From assembly GCF_003667545.1 (NCBI RefSeq), contig NZ_RCUV01000010.1:1-58089 (forward strand): a DNA stretch of 58,089 nt, read 5' to 3'. The DNA comes from Mycetocola manganoxydans (lineage in GTDB: Bacteria > Actinomycetota > Actinomycetes > Actinomycetales > Microbacteriaceae). A program made the translations under genes and the position numbers. The notes under the pieces were generated by a model. The model did no database searches. It was not told the DNA's origin and saw nothing but the letters and a program-made list of their open reading frames with translations. The number at the start of each line of letters is the position of its first letter. The first letter of the stretch is position 1. Below, piece after piece: positions 25,802-35,008 of this stretch.

Positions 25802-27246
25802 CGAACAATTCGAGAACACGAGCGACCGGCGCCGTCGGTGGCCGCGTCGCTGAGCGCCCGGCGGAAGAGTTCAAGGCGGACACCGCGGTCCTGCGCACCA
25901 TGCGCAAGCTGCGGTTGCCGCTGAAGCTTCGCAACCGCGAACTCGCCCTCCTGATCTTCGCCTGCGCCATCAACTCGGTCTCGATCCTGCTCGTCCAGCT
26001 CGGCGCGACCGGCGCGATCGACCTCGACCTCGTCTACCTCGGCGCCGGCCTGTCGGCCCTCGTACTCGGGCTCCACGTGTGCCTGCGCTACGTTGCACCC
26101 CAGGCCGACCCGCTGCTGTTACCGATCGCCACCGTGCTCAACGGCCTCGGCGTTGCGATGATCTATCGGATCGACCTCGCCGAGGGCGTCAGCGGCTGGG
26201 CTGCCGCATCCACCCGCCAGATCACCTGGAGTGCGATCGCCATTCTTGCGGCGATCGTCATCATCATCGTGGTCAAGAATCACCGGGTGCTGTTCCGTTA
26301 CACCTACCTCTTCGGTGCGTTTGCGTTCCTCCTCCTTCTCCTGCCACTGGTTCCTGGCATCGGCCGAGAAGTGAGTGGTGCGCGGGTCTGGATCGGGATC
26401 GGTAACTTCGTCAGCTTCCAGCCGGGTGAGATCGCCAAGATCGCCCTCGCCGTCTTCTTCGCCGGCTACCTCGTGCGCACGCGCGACAGCCTCTCTATGG
26501 TCGGCAAGAAGTTCCTGTGGATGCAGTTCCCGCGGCTCCGCGACCTCGGCCCGATCATCGTGGTCTGGGCGCTGTCGATGGCGATCATCGTCTTCCAGCA
26601 CGACATGGGAACAGCACTCCTGTTCTTCGGCCTGTTCACCGTCATGCTCTACGTCTCGACCGGGCGGCTCAGCTGGATCCTCATCGGCGTCGGCATGTTC
26701 GGCGTCGGCGCGTTCTTCGCCGCGCAGACCCTCACCTACGTCGAGGGCCGGTTCCGGAATTGGCTCGACGCCTTCAGCCCCACCGTTTATGACGCAACCG
26801 GTGGCAGCTATCAACTCGTTCAGGGCATCTTCGGACTCGCTCACGGCGGCCTCATCGGCACCGGCCTCGGCCAGGGCCGCCCCGAGCTCACTCCGTTGTC
26901 GCAGAGCGACTACATTATGGCGAGCCTCGGAGAAGAGCTCGGTCTCGCCGGCATCTTCGCCATTCTCGGCCTCTACCTGCTCTTCGTCTCCCGTGGGATC
27001 CGCATCGGATTCCGTGGTCAGGACGACTTCGGCAAGCTGCTCGCCGTGGGTCTCGCGTTCACCATCGCACTCCAGGTCTTCATCATGGTCGGCGGCGTCA
27101 CCCGCGTCATCCCGCTCACCGGTCTCACCACTCCGTTCCTCGCCGCGGGTGGTTCATCACTCGTCGCCAACTGGATCATCGTCGCCCTCCTTCTGCGCGT
27201 GAGTGACAGCATCCGGACCGGACCTGCTCAGGAGGTCAGTTCATGA
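25798..27246 (+). CDS. rodA: RodA/FtsW-family peptidoglycan glycosyltransferase
   Basis: The 482-residue SEDS-family protein has about twelve membrane helices and a long extracellular loop. It carries the signatures FQPGEIAKIALAVFFAGYL, HDMGTALLFF and the YIMASLGEELGLAG region. It polymerises lipid II into glycan strands, working with the transpeptidase encoded next. Both ends overlap neighbours by four bases. Confidence 0.94.
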   Translation: MTNNSRTRATGAVGGRVAERPAEEFKADTAVLRTMRKLRLPLKLRNRELALLIFACAINSVSILLVQLGATGAIDLDLVYLGAGLSALVLGLHVCLRYVAPQADPLLLPIATVLNGLGVAMIYRIDLAEGVSGWAAASTRQITWSAIAILAAIVIIIVVKNHRVLFRYTYLFGAFAFLLLLLPLVPGIGREVSGARVWIGIGNFVSFQPGEIAKIALAVFFAGYLVRTRDSLSMVGKKFLWMQFPRLRDLGPIIVVWALSMAIIVFQHDMGTALLFFGLFTVMLYVSTGRLSWILIGVGMFGVGAFFAAQTLTYVEGRFRNWLDAFSPTVYDATGGSYQLVQGIFGLAHGGLIGTGLGQGRPELTPLSQSDYIMASLGEELGLAGIFAILGLYLLFVSRGIRIGFRGQDDFGKLLAVGLAFTIALQVFIMVGGVTRVIPLTGLTTPFLAAGGSSLVANWIIVALLLRVSDSIRTGPAQEVSS

Positions 27247-28697
27247 ATCGCGAATTGAAACGCGTGAGTGTGCTCGTGCTCGCCATGTTCATCGCCCTGT
27301 TCGGTTCGACGACGATCATTCAGGCGGTCCAGGCGGATGCTCTCCGCCTCGATTCGAGGAACACGCGCGCCCTCTACGACAGCTACGACACAGAACGCGG
27401 GCCCATCCTCGCCGGCGGAACAGTGATCGCTCAGTCCGTGCGCACCGGCGACCGCTTCGTGTTCCAGCGACAGTACCCGGAAGGGGAGCTGTACGCCCCT
27501 GTCACCGGCTTCTTCAACCCCACGCAGGGATCAGCCGGTATCGAGCAGTACATGAACGACTACCTCTCTGGTACGTCGAACACGCAATTCCTCGACAGCA
27601 TCAACCGCATCGTCGCCGGCCAGGCGCCGAAGGGTGCTGCCGTCGAGGTCACAATCGACCCGGTCGTGCAGAAGGCGGCTTTCGACGCCCTCGGCGACCG
27701 GCAGGGTGCCGTCGTCGCGATTGAGCCGTCGACGGGCCGCATCCTCGCGATGGCATCGACCCCGACGTACGATCCGAACACCCTCGCCTCACACGATTCC
27801 CAAAGCGTCATCTCGGCCTATGCCGCACTTGACGACGACCCGCTCACCCCGCTGATCAACCGGGCCACGAGCGGAAACATGAATCCTCCTGGGTCGTCGT
27901 TCAAGGTGGTCGTCGCCGCCGCTGCGCTCGACAGCGGCAAGTACACGCCCGAGTCGACGTTCGCCAACCCCGCGAGTCTCACGCTCCCGAACAGCAGTGC
28001 CGTTGTGTACAACTGGACCCGCACGACGTGTGGACCAGGCGAAACGGTCACGCTCGCTGAAGCCATTCGCCAGAGCTGCAACATCCCGTTCGCCGAACTG
28101 GGGATGGAACTCGGCGACGACGCGTTGCGCGAGGCTGCCGAGAAGTTCGGGTTCAACAACGGTTTCGAGTTGCCGACTCCCACCGGGACGAGCGTGTACC
28201 CGAGAGGCCTCGACGACGCACAGACCGGCCTGACGGCTTTCGGCCAGTACGAAGTCCGGGCGACGCCGCTGCAGATGGCGCTCGTGTCTGCCGGAATCGC
28301 CAACAAAGGAACCGTGATGGCCCCGACACTGGTCGACCGTGTCACAGGACGGAACCTCGAGGAGCTCAAGAGTTTCGAACCGCAGGTGCTCAACGAGGCC
28401 GTGAGCGAGGATGCCGCGGCCGGGGTGACGACGATGATGGTCAACGGCGTCGAGGTCGGGCAATCGAACGGTGCAAGAATAGAGGGGGTCGACGTGGCGG
28501 GAAAGACCGGTACAGCGCAGAACGGTGAGGACGAACCATATTCACTCTGGTTCACCGGATTCGCCCCAGCAAACAATCCCGAAGTCGCAGTCGCGGTTGT
28601 CGTTGAAAACGACGGAAACCTGGGCCGTCACAGCTCAGGAAACATCGTTGCCGCGCCAATTGCCAAGAAAGTCATAGAGGCGGTGCTGAACAAATGA
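27243..28697 (+). CDS. pbpA: class B penicillin-binding protein PbpA
   Basis: The 484-residue transpeptidase has an N-terminal membrane anchor (residues 10-30) and a small pedestal domain. Its catalytic motifs are SxxK in GSSFKVV, SxN in QSCNIPF, and KTGTAQ. It cross-links peptidoglycan at the outer face of the membrane. Its place between rodA and pknA is conserved across Actinobacteria. Confidence 0.94.
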   Translation: MNRELKRVSVLVLAMFIALFGSTTIIQAVQADALRLDSRNTRALYDSYDTERGPILAGGTVIAQSVRTGDRFVFQRQYPEGELYAPVTGFFNPTQGSAGIEQYMNDYLSGTSNTQFLDSINRIVAGQAPKGAAVEVTIDPVVQKAAFDALGDRQGAVVAIEPSTGRILAMASTPTYDPNTLASHDSQSVISAYAALDDDPLTPLINRATSGNMNPPGSSFKVVVAAAALDSGKYTPESTFANPASLTLPNSSAVVYNWTRTTCGPGETVTLAEAIRQSCNIPFAELGMELGDDALREAAEKFGFNNGFELPTPTGTSVYPRGLDDAQTGLTAFGQYEVRATPLQMALVSAGIANKGTVMAPTLVDRVTGRNLEELKSFEPQVLNEAVSEDAAAGVTTMMVNGVEVGQSNGARIEGVDVAGKTGTAQNGEDEPYSLWFTGFAPANNPEVAVAVVVENDGNLGRHSSGNIVAAPIAKKVIEAVLNK

Positions 28698-30403
28698 GAC
28701 CCACAGCAGGGGTCACCTTCGGGGGACGCTACGAACTGGAGTCCCGGATTGCCATCGGCGGCATGGGCGAGGTGTGGAACGCGACGGATCTTGTGATCGG
28801 TCGGACGGTCGCTATCAAGATCCTCAAGGATGAGTATCTCGGCGATCCCAACTTCCTCGAGCGATTCCGGTCCGAGGCACGGCACGCCGCTCTCGTCAAT
28901 CACGAAGGTATCGCCAACGTCTACGACTACGGCGAGGAGGACGGAAGCGCGTTCCTCGTCATGGAACTCGTCCCGGGCGAAGCGCTGTCAACGATGCTCG
29001 AGCGCGAGCACGTGTTGTCCACCGACAAGGTACTCGACATCACCGCGCAGACGGCCCTTGCACTCCAGGCGGCGCACGCCGCAGGCCTCGTGCACCGTGA
29101 CATCAAACCGGGAAACCTCCTCATCACTCCCGATGGGCGCGTCAAGATCACGGACTTCGGCATCGCCCGCATCGCGGACCAGGTCCCATTGACGGCCACT
29201 GGACAGGTCATGGGGACCGTGCAGTACCTGTCTCCTGAGCAAGCGTCAGGTCACGCCGCGTCACCGACCACCGACATCTACTCGCTTGGCATCGTCGCGT
29301 ACGAGTGCCTCGCAGGGAAACGTCCATTCACCGGCGAGTCGCAGGTCGCGATCGCCATGGCACAGATCAACGAGGCACCCCCGGCGCTCCCCGTCACTGT
29401 CTCCGAACCGGTGCGGAACCTCGTTCTCTCGATGATCGCCAAAAACCCGGCCGACCGCCCGGCATCCGCAGCGCACGTCAGCCGCGCCGCGCAGGCCTTA
29501 CGTCGCGGCGACACTGCCGCTGCGGCCGCAGCCGTTCCTGCCATCGCTGATGGCAGCGCCCTCACCGGCGCAACAAAGGTCATGAGTTCCGGCTCAGACG
29601 CGACGACACAGCTCATCGGTGCCGCGGAAGTTCCCACGACGACCGCCGAAGTCCCGATTGAGGAAGAACAGAAGAAGAAACGAAGCCGGTGGACGTGGCC
29701 GCTGATCGCCCTGATCACGATCCTCGCCATTATTCTCACTGGAACCGTCATCGCCCTCATCAACCAGGACGACACGAACAATCCACCCGCGACATCCGCC
29801 ACTCCGACGCCGACGACACCCACCCCGGAACCGACGACGCCGACGCCAACGCCGACACCGACGAGTGAGCTCATCGCCGTCAGTGCCGCCGACTTCATCG
29901 GTGACACCTACGACGACGCAGCAGCGAAGCTCAAGGAGCTCGGTCTCGCGTCGGAACGCGCCGAGGGCAACACGGCGACGTCGCCAGACCAGGTCGGCAT
30001 CGTCTACGCGATCAACCCCGAAGGCAACCTGCAGCGCGGCCAGCTCGTCACCGTCACCGTCTATGCCCCGATGGCTGAGATTCCGACACCGACGGCGCCT
30101 CCGACCATCACGGGTGACGGATGCGACGGCGACAGTGTCAACTGTGCCGCGGGTTCGACCGTGACCGTCAGCTGGCCTGCCTTCACCCAGTGCCCTGCCG
30201 GTATGACTCTCGGTGGTTACCGCGTCACCGCCACGGGAGGAACGCCGACGGCTCCCGGCGGCGCTGTCTCCACCAACTCGGCTCAGGTCGTGCTCGGGGA
30301 CACCCCCGGATCCTTCAGCGTGACGTACCTCGCCTTCTGCGGAGACGCAGAATCGGGCCAATCACCTGCAGCGACCACCCAGATCCGCGCCACCGAGGAA
30401 TGA
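28694..30403 (+). CDS. pknA: Ser/Thr protein kinase PknA-like, with an extracellular PASTA-like domain
   Basis: Residues 1-270 are a Hanks-type kinase: glycine loop IAIGGMGEVW, Lys in VAIKILK, VHRDIKPGN, DFGIAR, and SPEQ in the activation segment. A membrane helix follows at about 334-356, then a Thr/Pro-rich linker. One PASTA-like domain lies at about 394-458 (FIGDTYDDAAAKLKELGLAS), then a four-cysteine, Ig-like end domain of about 100 residues. Mycobacterial PknA lacks such an ectodomain, so this version may sense wall fragments itself. The start overlaps pbpA. Confidence 0.9.
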   Translation: MRPTAGVTFGGRYELESRIAIGGMGEVWNATDLVIGRTVAIKILKDEYLGDPNFLERFRSEARHAALVNHEGIANVYDYGEEDGSAFLVMELVPGEALSTMLEREHVLSTDKVLDITAQTALALQAAHAAGLVHRDIKPGNLLITPDGRVKITDFGIARIADQVPLTATGQVMGTVQYLSPEQASGHAASPTTDIYSLGIVAYECLAGKRPFTGESQVAIAMAQINEAPPALPVTVSEPVRNLVLSMIAKNPADRPASAAHVSRAAQALRRGDTAAAAAAVPAIADGSALTGATKVMSSGSDATTQLIGAAEVPTTTAEVPIEEEQKKKRSRWTWPLIALITILAIILTGTVIALINQDDTNNPPATSATPTPTTPTPEPTTPTPTPTPTSELIAVSAADFIGDTYDDAAAKLKELGLASERAEGNTATSPDQVGIVYAINPEGNLQRGQLVTVTVYAPMAEIPTPTAPPTITGDGCDGDSVNCAAGSTVTVSWPAFTQCPAGMTLGGYRVTATGGTPTAPGGAVSTNSAQVVLGDTPGSFSVTYLAFCGDAESGQSPAATTQIRATEE

Positions 30404-30462
30404 GAATTTCTCAGCGACTAAGATATCCCTGACCGGAACGGTCTGATCTAAGGAGTTCATGA

Positions 30463-32157
30463 GTGGCTGACGAACAACGCCTGCTCGCCGGGCGCTACCT
30501 CGTCGGTGACCTCATCGGTCGCGGTGGCATGGCCAATGTGTTCCGCGGCACAGACACGAAGCTCGGCCGCACCGTCGCGATCAAGATCCTGAAATCGGAC
30601 CTCGCAAACGACCCGGCATTCAGAACCCGCTTCCGCCAGGAAGCCCAGGCCGCGTCACGGATGGCCCACCCGACCATCGTGCGGGTCTTCGACGCCGGCG
30701 AAGAGACGGTCAAGTACGACGGCCGTGTTTCACGTGAACCCTTCATCGTGATGGAGTACGTCTACGGTCGCACGCTCAAAGAGGTGATCGCCGAAGGACC
30801 GATGGAGGCCGCACGCGCCGTCGCGATCACCCAGGGCATCCTCACCGCTCTCGAGTACTCGCACCGCGCAGGGGTCGTTCACCGCGACATCAAGCCCGGC
30901 AACGTCATGATCACGCCGGACGAGAAGGTCAAGGTGATGGACTTCGGGATCGCCCGGGCCGTGTCCGACTCCTCCTCGACCGTTGCCCAGACCACCGCGA
31001 TCCTTGGAACCGCATCCTATTTCTCCCCGGAACAGGCCAAAGGCGAGGTCGTCGACGCGCGCACCGATCTCTACTCGACCGCCGTGGTGCTGTTCGAGAT
31101 GCTCACCGGTCGTGCACCGTTCCGTGGCGACACCGCGGTGGCGGTGGCCTATCAGCACGTGAGCGAGACCGCAGTTCGACCCTCCTCGGTGAACTCGCAT
31201 GTCTCACCCGCGCTCGACCAGGTCGTCATGCGCGGGCTCACGAAGGACCGCTTCGGCCGTTACCAGGCCGCATCCGAGTTCCGGGATGACCTCGAACTCG
31301 CCGCGGCAGGAAAAGTCCCCGTTCACCGCGACGCCGATGACGCCACCACCGCGCTCTTCGGCGCAGCACCCCGGGCATCCTCGAGCACCGAGCAGGCACT
31401 CCGCCAACTGACGAGCGACGATTCTGTCACGCGAACGCAGCGCCGCCCTCCTGTCGTCTGGATCTGGGCCGGCATCGCATCGATCGCGGTTGTGCTCATC
31501 GCCGTCATGATCTGGGTCGGTTCGCTCGGACAGGCTCCGGTCGTTCAGACCGAGTCGAGGACCATCCCCGATCTGGTCGGGGTGAGCGAGCAGAGCGCCA
31601 TCAACACGCTGACCGATCTCGATTTGGTCGCGAGTGTCGTCACCGAGGAAAGCGCGTCCGTCGACGAAGGTCTCGTCATCCGTACCGACCCGAACAGCGA
31701 CAGCAAGGTGCGGCCCAAGGATGTCGTGCGACTCTACGTCTCACTCGGCGCCGCGAAGGTGACCGTGCCTGATGTTGTCAACAAGACAACCGAGCAGGCG
31801 CAATCGGACCTGACCGCGGCCGGGCTGACATCCGGATCGATTTCGAAAGAGAACTCGCCGACGCTGGCAGCAGGAACGGTCATCAGCACCGATCCGGCCG
31901 CCGATACGGAGGTTGCCGAAGATTCGACCGTCAACCTCACCGTCTCGAGCGGGCTCGTCACGATCGTGAGTGTCATCGCGCAGAGCCTCGAGGTCGCCAC
32001 CGATCTCATGGAGGACCCGGACGTCGGTCTGACCGTCGAACCGGTACCTGATCCGACCTGCCCGACCCAACCGGGCAATCCCGTCACCAATCAGTCGATC
32101 GCACCCGGAGACGTCCCGCAGAAATCGACGATTCAGCTCACTTACTGCTCGGGCTAG
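30463..32157 (+). CDS. pknB: Ser/Thr protein kinase PknB with PASTA domains
   Basis: The 564-residue protein has an N-terminal kinase (IGRGGMANVFRG, VAIKILK, VHRDIKPGN, DFGIAR), a juxtamembrane region, and one membrane helix at about 328-350. Two clear PASTA domains begin at IPDLVGVSEQSAINTL and VPDVVNKTTEQAQSDL, with a degenerate third after SVIAQSLEVA. PASTA domains bind muropeptides and localise the kinase to growing wall. GTG 30463 lies behind AAGGAG, 59 bases after pknA. An unusual insert, KYDGRVSREPF, in the kinase N-lobe coincides with a parS-like DNA sequence. Confidence 0.94.
   Translation: MADEQRLLAGRYLVGDLIGRGGMANVFRGTDTKLGRTVAIKILKSDLANDPAFRTRFRQEAQAASRMAHPTIVRVFDAGEETVKYDGRVSREPFIVMEYVYGRTLKEVIAEGPMEAARAVAITQGILTALEYSHRAGVVHRDIKPGNVMITPDEKVKVMDFGIARAVSDSSSTVAQTTAILGTASYFSPEQAKGEVVDARTDLYSTAVVLFEMLTGRAPFRGDTAVAVAYQHVSETAVRPSSVNSHVSPALDQVVMRGLTKDRFGRYQAASEFRDDLELAAAGKVPVHRDADDATTALFGAAPRASSSTEQALRQLTSDDSVTRTQRRPPVVWIWAGIASIAVVLIAVMIWVGSLGQAPVVQTESRTIPDLVGVSEQSAINTLTDLDLVASVVTEESASVDEGLVIRTDPNSDSKVRPKDVVRLYVSLGAAKVTVPDVVNKTTEQAQSDLTAAGLTSGSISKENSPTLAAGTVISTDPAADTEVAEDSTVNLTVSSGLVTIVSVIAQSLEVATDLMEDPDVGLTVEPVPDPTCPTQPGNPVTNQSIAPGDVPQKSTIQLTYCSG
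30726..30741. promoter_or_regulatory. parS-like site inside pknB
   Basis: TGTTTCACGTGAACCC matches the ParB site TGTTTCACGTGAAACA at 14 of 16 bases. It lies about 24 kb from the main parS cluster. Confidence 0.4.
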
Positions 32158-32172
32158 CCCTGACAGAGAAGA

Positions 32173-32204
32173 ACGGCGGTCGTGACTTCCGTCACGACCG
32201 CCGT
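32173..32204. terminator. bidirectional terminator between pknB and the DUF3618 gene
   Basis: A perfect 14-bp stem (32173-32186 with 32191-32204) closes a TTCC loop between two converging genes. Confidence 0.85.
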
Positions 32205-32220
32205 CTTCGTTGGTGAGGTT

Positions 32221-32946
32221 CTACCGCAGCGTGTCGTCGGTGCGGGTAGCGTCGTACACCGGCTCGTCCATACCGAGCGGAGAAGCGCCGCTGTCCGCGG
32301 CGACATAACCCTCGGTCGAAGTCGATCCTGCAGAGTAGTCCGTCGACCCGGAGGAGTCGTCTGACCCGCCCTTGACGTCCTTGGCCTGGCTGGTGGCGTC
32401 ATCCTTCACGTTAGCGAAGGCACTCGTCGCGGCGCCCTTGACCGATTCAGCGGCCTCCTTTGCGGGATCCTTGAGATCCTCGGCGACACCCTTCGCGGTC
32501 TCCTTAAGATCGTCGACGAGCGGCACCGCCTTCTCCTTGGCGGTCTGGGCGAGTTCCTTCTCCTTGTCGGATGCCGGAATCAACGAGGCAGCCAGAAGAC
32601 CGACTCCGAATGCGATCAGACCGACCGCGATCGGGTTGCCCTTTGCCTTGTCGACCGCGTTTCTCGAACTGCTGCCGAGTCCGGACATCTTGCCGCCGAC
32701 TTTGTCGCCCGTGTGGCCGACCTTTTCTCCCACGTGCGAGGCGGCGTCGCTGACGTGTGACGTGGCATCCTCTGCTGCACCCATAACGCTGTCCTTAACC
32801 TTCCGTGCCATTCCCTTGACCTTTTCTGTCTGACGTGAGGCGATGCTCGACGGGCTCACCTTGTCAGCGAGGGCATCGACGTCGTAGCCCAGGTTGCGCC
32901 TGGTCTCTTCGATGTCCTGGCGGATTGCTTCGGGATCGTTCGTCAT
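32221..32946 (-). CDS. DUF3618 domain membrane protein
   Basis: The N-terminus, DPEAIRQDIEETRRNLGYDV, is the DUF3618 hallmark. A long alanine/lysine-rich helical region follows, with one membrane segment (PIAVGLIAFGVGLLAASLIP) at about 105-124. The low-complexity Ser/Asp/Thr end resembles stress-type LEA-like helices. Such genes travel with holin-X-like genes in Actinobacteria, with a presumed envelope role. It overlaps the next gene upstream by four bases. Confidence 0.8.
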   Translation of the reverse strand: MTNDPEAIRQDIEETRRNLGYDVDALADKVSPSSIASRQTEKVKGMARKVKDSVMGAAEDATSHVSDAASHVGEKVGHTGDKVGGKMSGLGSSSRNAVDKAKGNPIAVGLIAFGVGLLAASLIPASDKEKELAQTAKEKAVPLVDDLKETAKGVAEDLKDPAKEAAESVKGAATSAFANVKDDATSQAKDVKGGSDDSSGSTDYSAGSTSTEGYVAADSGASPLGMDEPVYDATRTDDTLR

Positions 32947-33356
32947 CTTGAGTCCTCACTTGTCTTGAATGCCTCAGGTACCTTCTTCAGGGTTTCAGCC
33001 GTCTTCGGCGCCCCGGTGATTTCTTCCACTTCCTTCTTGCCCCGCATGGCCAGCACGGCAGCGACGATTCCGTAGATGACCGCCACGATGATGGCCGACC
33101 AGACGTTGCCGATGAGGAGGCCGAGGCCCCACCACAGTGCGATGGAGAGGAAGAGGAGCGCCATGAATCCGGCGACACCCGCGCCGCCGAACATTCCGGC
33201 ACCCTTACCCGCTTTCTTGGCTGACTGCGAGAGTTCAGCCTTCGCGAGCTCCACCTCCTGGCGGAAGAGAGTCGAGATGTCCCTCGTGACCTCACCCAGG
33301 AGGTCGCCGAGTGACTCGGTCCTCCCGTCGGGGTCGGGAACGTAAGGCTCACTCAT
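32943..33356 (-). CDS. holin-superfamily III/DUF1469-type membrane protein
   Basis: The 137-residue protein starts with an amphipathic helix (SLGDLLGEVTRDISTLFRQE). Two membrane helices follow (about 57-77 and 83-104), then a charged tail. This matches the Holin-X/DUF1469 family, which despite its name is usually chromosomal and envelope-associated. It is coupled to both neighbours by four-base overlaps. Confidence 0.8.
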   Translation of the reverse strand: MSEPYVPDPDGRTESLGDLLGEVTRDISTLFRQEVELAKAELSQSAKKAGKGAGMFGGAGVAGFMALLFLSIALWWGLGLLIGNVWSAIIVAVIYGIVAAVLAMRGKKEVEEITGAPKTAETLKKVPEAFKTSEDSR

Positions 33357-33997
33357 CGAAGGTCACCGCTCGTCTCGTAGTCGACCGTTCCGACGGGCGG
33401 AGTGTAGACGGAACGGTCTGCATCCGTCGTGCCCGCATAACCGGACGTCCCGGCGTACCCGGTCGTGTCGGCATAGCCGGAGGTCGTGTCGGTGGGCGAG
33501 GAAAAGGACTGGCGGTTCGTCGAGTAGTCGCTGTCTGAGGAGTCGTTGCCTCCGGCAAGGGACTTGGCCAGACGGCCGACGACGATGCCCGTTCCTGCCG
33601 CGATGGCGATGAACAGACCGGGGCGGCGACGTGCGAAGCGCTTGACCTCGTCGAGAAGGTCGGCCGGCTCACGGTTCTCGAGCCAGCCGGCAACGTCCCC
33701 AGCCCGCGATGCTGCCTGCGAGACAAGGTTCGACGCCATTCCGGAGTCCGTCGAGTCGGCCATCGAACGGAGTTGGTCGCTCACCGTGCGGATGCCGCCG
33801 GCTGCGCGCTCCTGCTGGGTCGACACCTGGCCCTTCAACTGCGAACGGACTTCGCCGACAAGATTCTTGGCCTGACTTCCTACTTCGTGCTTCACGTTGG
33901 CTGCTTCGTCGGCGGCCACCCCCGCAACGTGGGATCCAGCTCCGCGCACGCGATCGGTGGTCGACGATTCGCCGGCTCCTGATGAGGTTTCTGTCAT
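33353..33997 (-). CDS. uncharacterised envelope-associated protein with Gly-Tyr repeat tail
   Basis: The 214-residue protein is the first of the three-gene set with the holin-like and DUF3618 genes. Its N-terminal 120 residues are helical (VKHEVGSQAKNLVGEVRSQL). One short membrane segment (RRRPGLFIAIAAGTGIVVGR) follows near residue 130. The tail contains repeated GYA-G/D-T-T/S units. Function is unknown; coupling suggests one envelope complex. AGGAGGAA lies just before the ATG. Confidence 0.7.
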   Translation of the reverse strand: MTETSSGAGESSTTDRVRGAGSHVAGVAADEAANVKHEVGSQAKNLVGEVRSQLKGQVSTQQERAAGGIRTVSDQLRSMADSTDSGMASNLVSQAASRAGDVAGWLENREPADLLDEVKRFARRRPGLFIAIAAGTGIVVGRLAKSLAGGNDSSDSDYSTNRQSFSSPTDTTSGYADTTGYAGTSGYAGTTDADRSVYTPPVGTVDYETSGDLR

Positions 33998-34202
33998 GAT
34001 TCTTCCTCCTGAGAGGAGACCGCTGGCCGGGTCAGGGGTGACGCTGCCAGTTCGGTCTCGAGTCGTGTGAAGAAATCCTCACCCGTAGCTGCGCCAACTC
34101 CAAGCTTTCCGGGCAAGGCTTGACACCCCGCGAAAGGGGGAGTATCAGGCGCTGAAAAGAGGCGTGCCAGGCCCGGCGATGACGCCTAAACGAGCGCGAA
34201 CG

Positions 34203-34838
34203 TCAGGATTGAACGAGCGGACTGAGACCGCGAGCGGTGACGGCGGCCTGTGGCAGTCCGGATGCCGCGAGCCAGTTGCCGAGCATGAGGTATCCGCCCT
34301 CGGTGAGGACGCTTTCGGGGTGGAACTGCACACCGTAGATCGGCGCATCACGGTGCCGAAGGCCCATGATGACGCCCCCGCTCGTGCGGCTCGTGACGAG
34401 GAGGTCGTCGGGAACTGTGCCGTCGACCACCGCGAGCGAGTGGTACCTCGTTGCCGTGAACGGTTGCGGAACACCGTCGTAGAACGCGCTGTCGTCGTGT
34501 TCGATGAGCGACGTCTTGCCGTGCATGAGTTCATCGGCGTTGGTCACCCGGGCGCCGAATGCCTCAGCAATCGCCTGATGGCCGAGGCACACTCCGAGCA
34601 ACGGTTTGCCGGCGGCGAGTGCTGCGTTCACGACGGCGATCGACACACCGGCATCCGACGGTTTGCCCGGACCGGGCGAGACGAGGACCGCGTCGTACTC
34701 GTTCAGCCGCGCGGCGGCATCCGCCTCTGAGAAGACGTCGTTTCTGAGCACGTCCGTCTCAGCCCCGAGCTGCAGGAGGTAGCCGTTCAGGGTGTAGACG
34801 AAGCTGTCGTAGTTGTCGATAACCAGCACTCGGGTCAC
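34203..34838 (-). CDS. pabA: class I glutamine amidotransferase, PabA/TrpG type
   Basis: The 211-residue protein carries the anthranilate/aminodeoxychorismate synthase amidotransferase motifs: VLVIDNYDSFVYTL, SPGPGKPSDAG, nucleophile Cys in LLGVCLGHQ, and the VQFHPES His-Glu pair. It releases ammonia from glutamine for folate or tryptophan synthesis. No synthase component I is adjacent, so pabA and trpG cannot be told apart. In this position near crgA it is conserved in Actinobacteria. GTG 34838 is nine bases after the small membrane protein. Confidence 0.9.
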   Translation of the reverse strand: MTRVLVIDNYDSFVYTLNGYLLQLGAETDVLRNDVFSEADAAARLNEYDAVLVSPGPGKPSDAGVSIAVVNAALAAGKPLLGVCLGHQAIAEAFGARVTNADELMHGKTSLIEHDDSAFYDGVPQPFTATRYHSLAVVDGTVPDDLLVTSRTSGGVIMGLRHRDAPIYGVQFHPESVLTEGGYLMLGNWLAASGLPQAAVTARGLSPLVQS

Positions 34839-34847
34839 GGGAGCCTC

Positions 34848-35006
34848 TTACTCTTCAACGGTTACTTCCTGGGTATCGATAAACGACTGCACCCACGGGA
34901 ACACCCACGTGAACAGTCCATACAAAACTACCGCGATCAGAGCGATCACGATGATCACACGTATCCAGAGCGGACCGGGCAGCGCGCGCCACAGGGCTGC
35001 ATACAT
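34848..35006 (-). CDS. small single-pass membrane protein
   Basis: ATG 35006 gives 52 residues with one membrane helix (VIIVIALIAVVLYGLFTWVF) and an acidic tail. It starts two bases after the sortase stop. Similar small proteins occur at this place in Microbacteriaceae. No function is known. Confidence 0.7.
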   Translation of the reverse strand: MYAALWRALPGPLWIRVIIVIALIAVVLYGLFTWVFPWVQSFIDTQEVTVEE

Positions 35007-35008
35007 GC

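Noticed and set aside
32943-33356. Prophage suspected from the holin-like gene
   Set aside because: Holin-X/DUF1469 proteins are usual chromosomal genes, and no phage structural or lysis genes are near.
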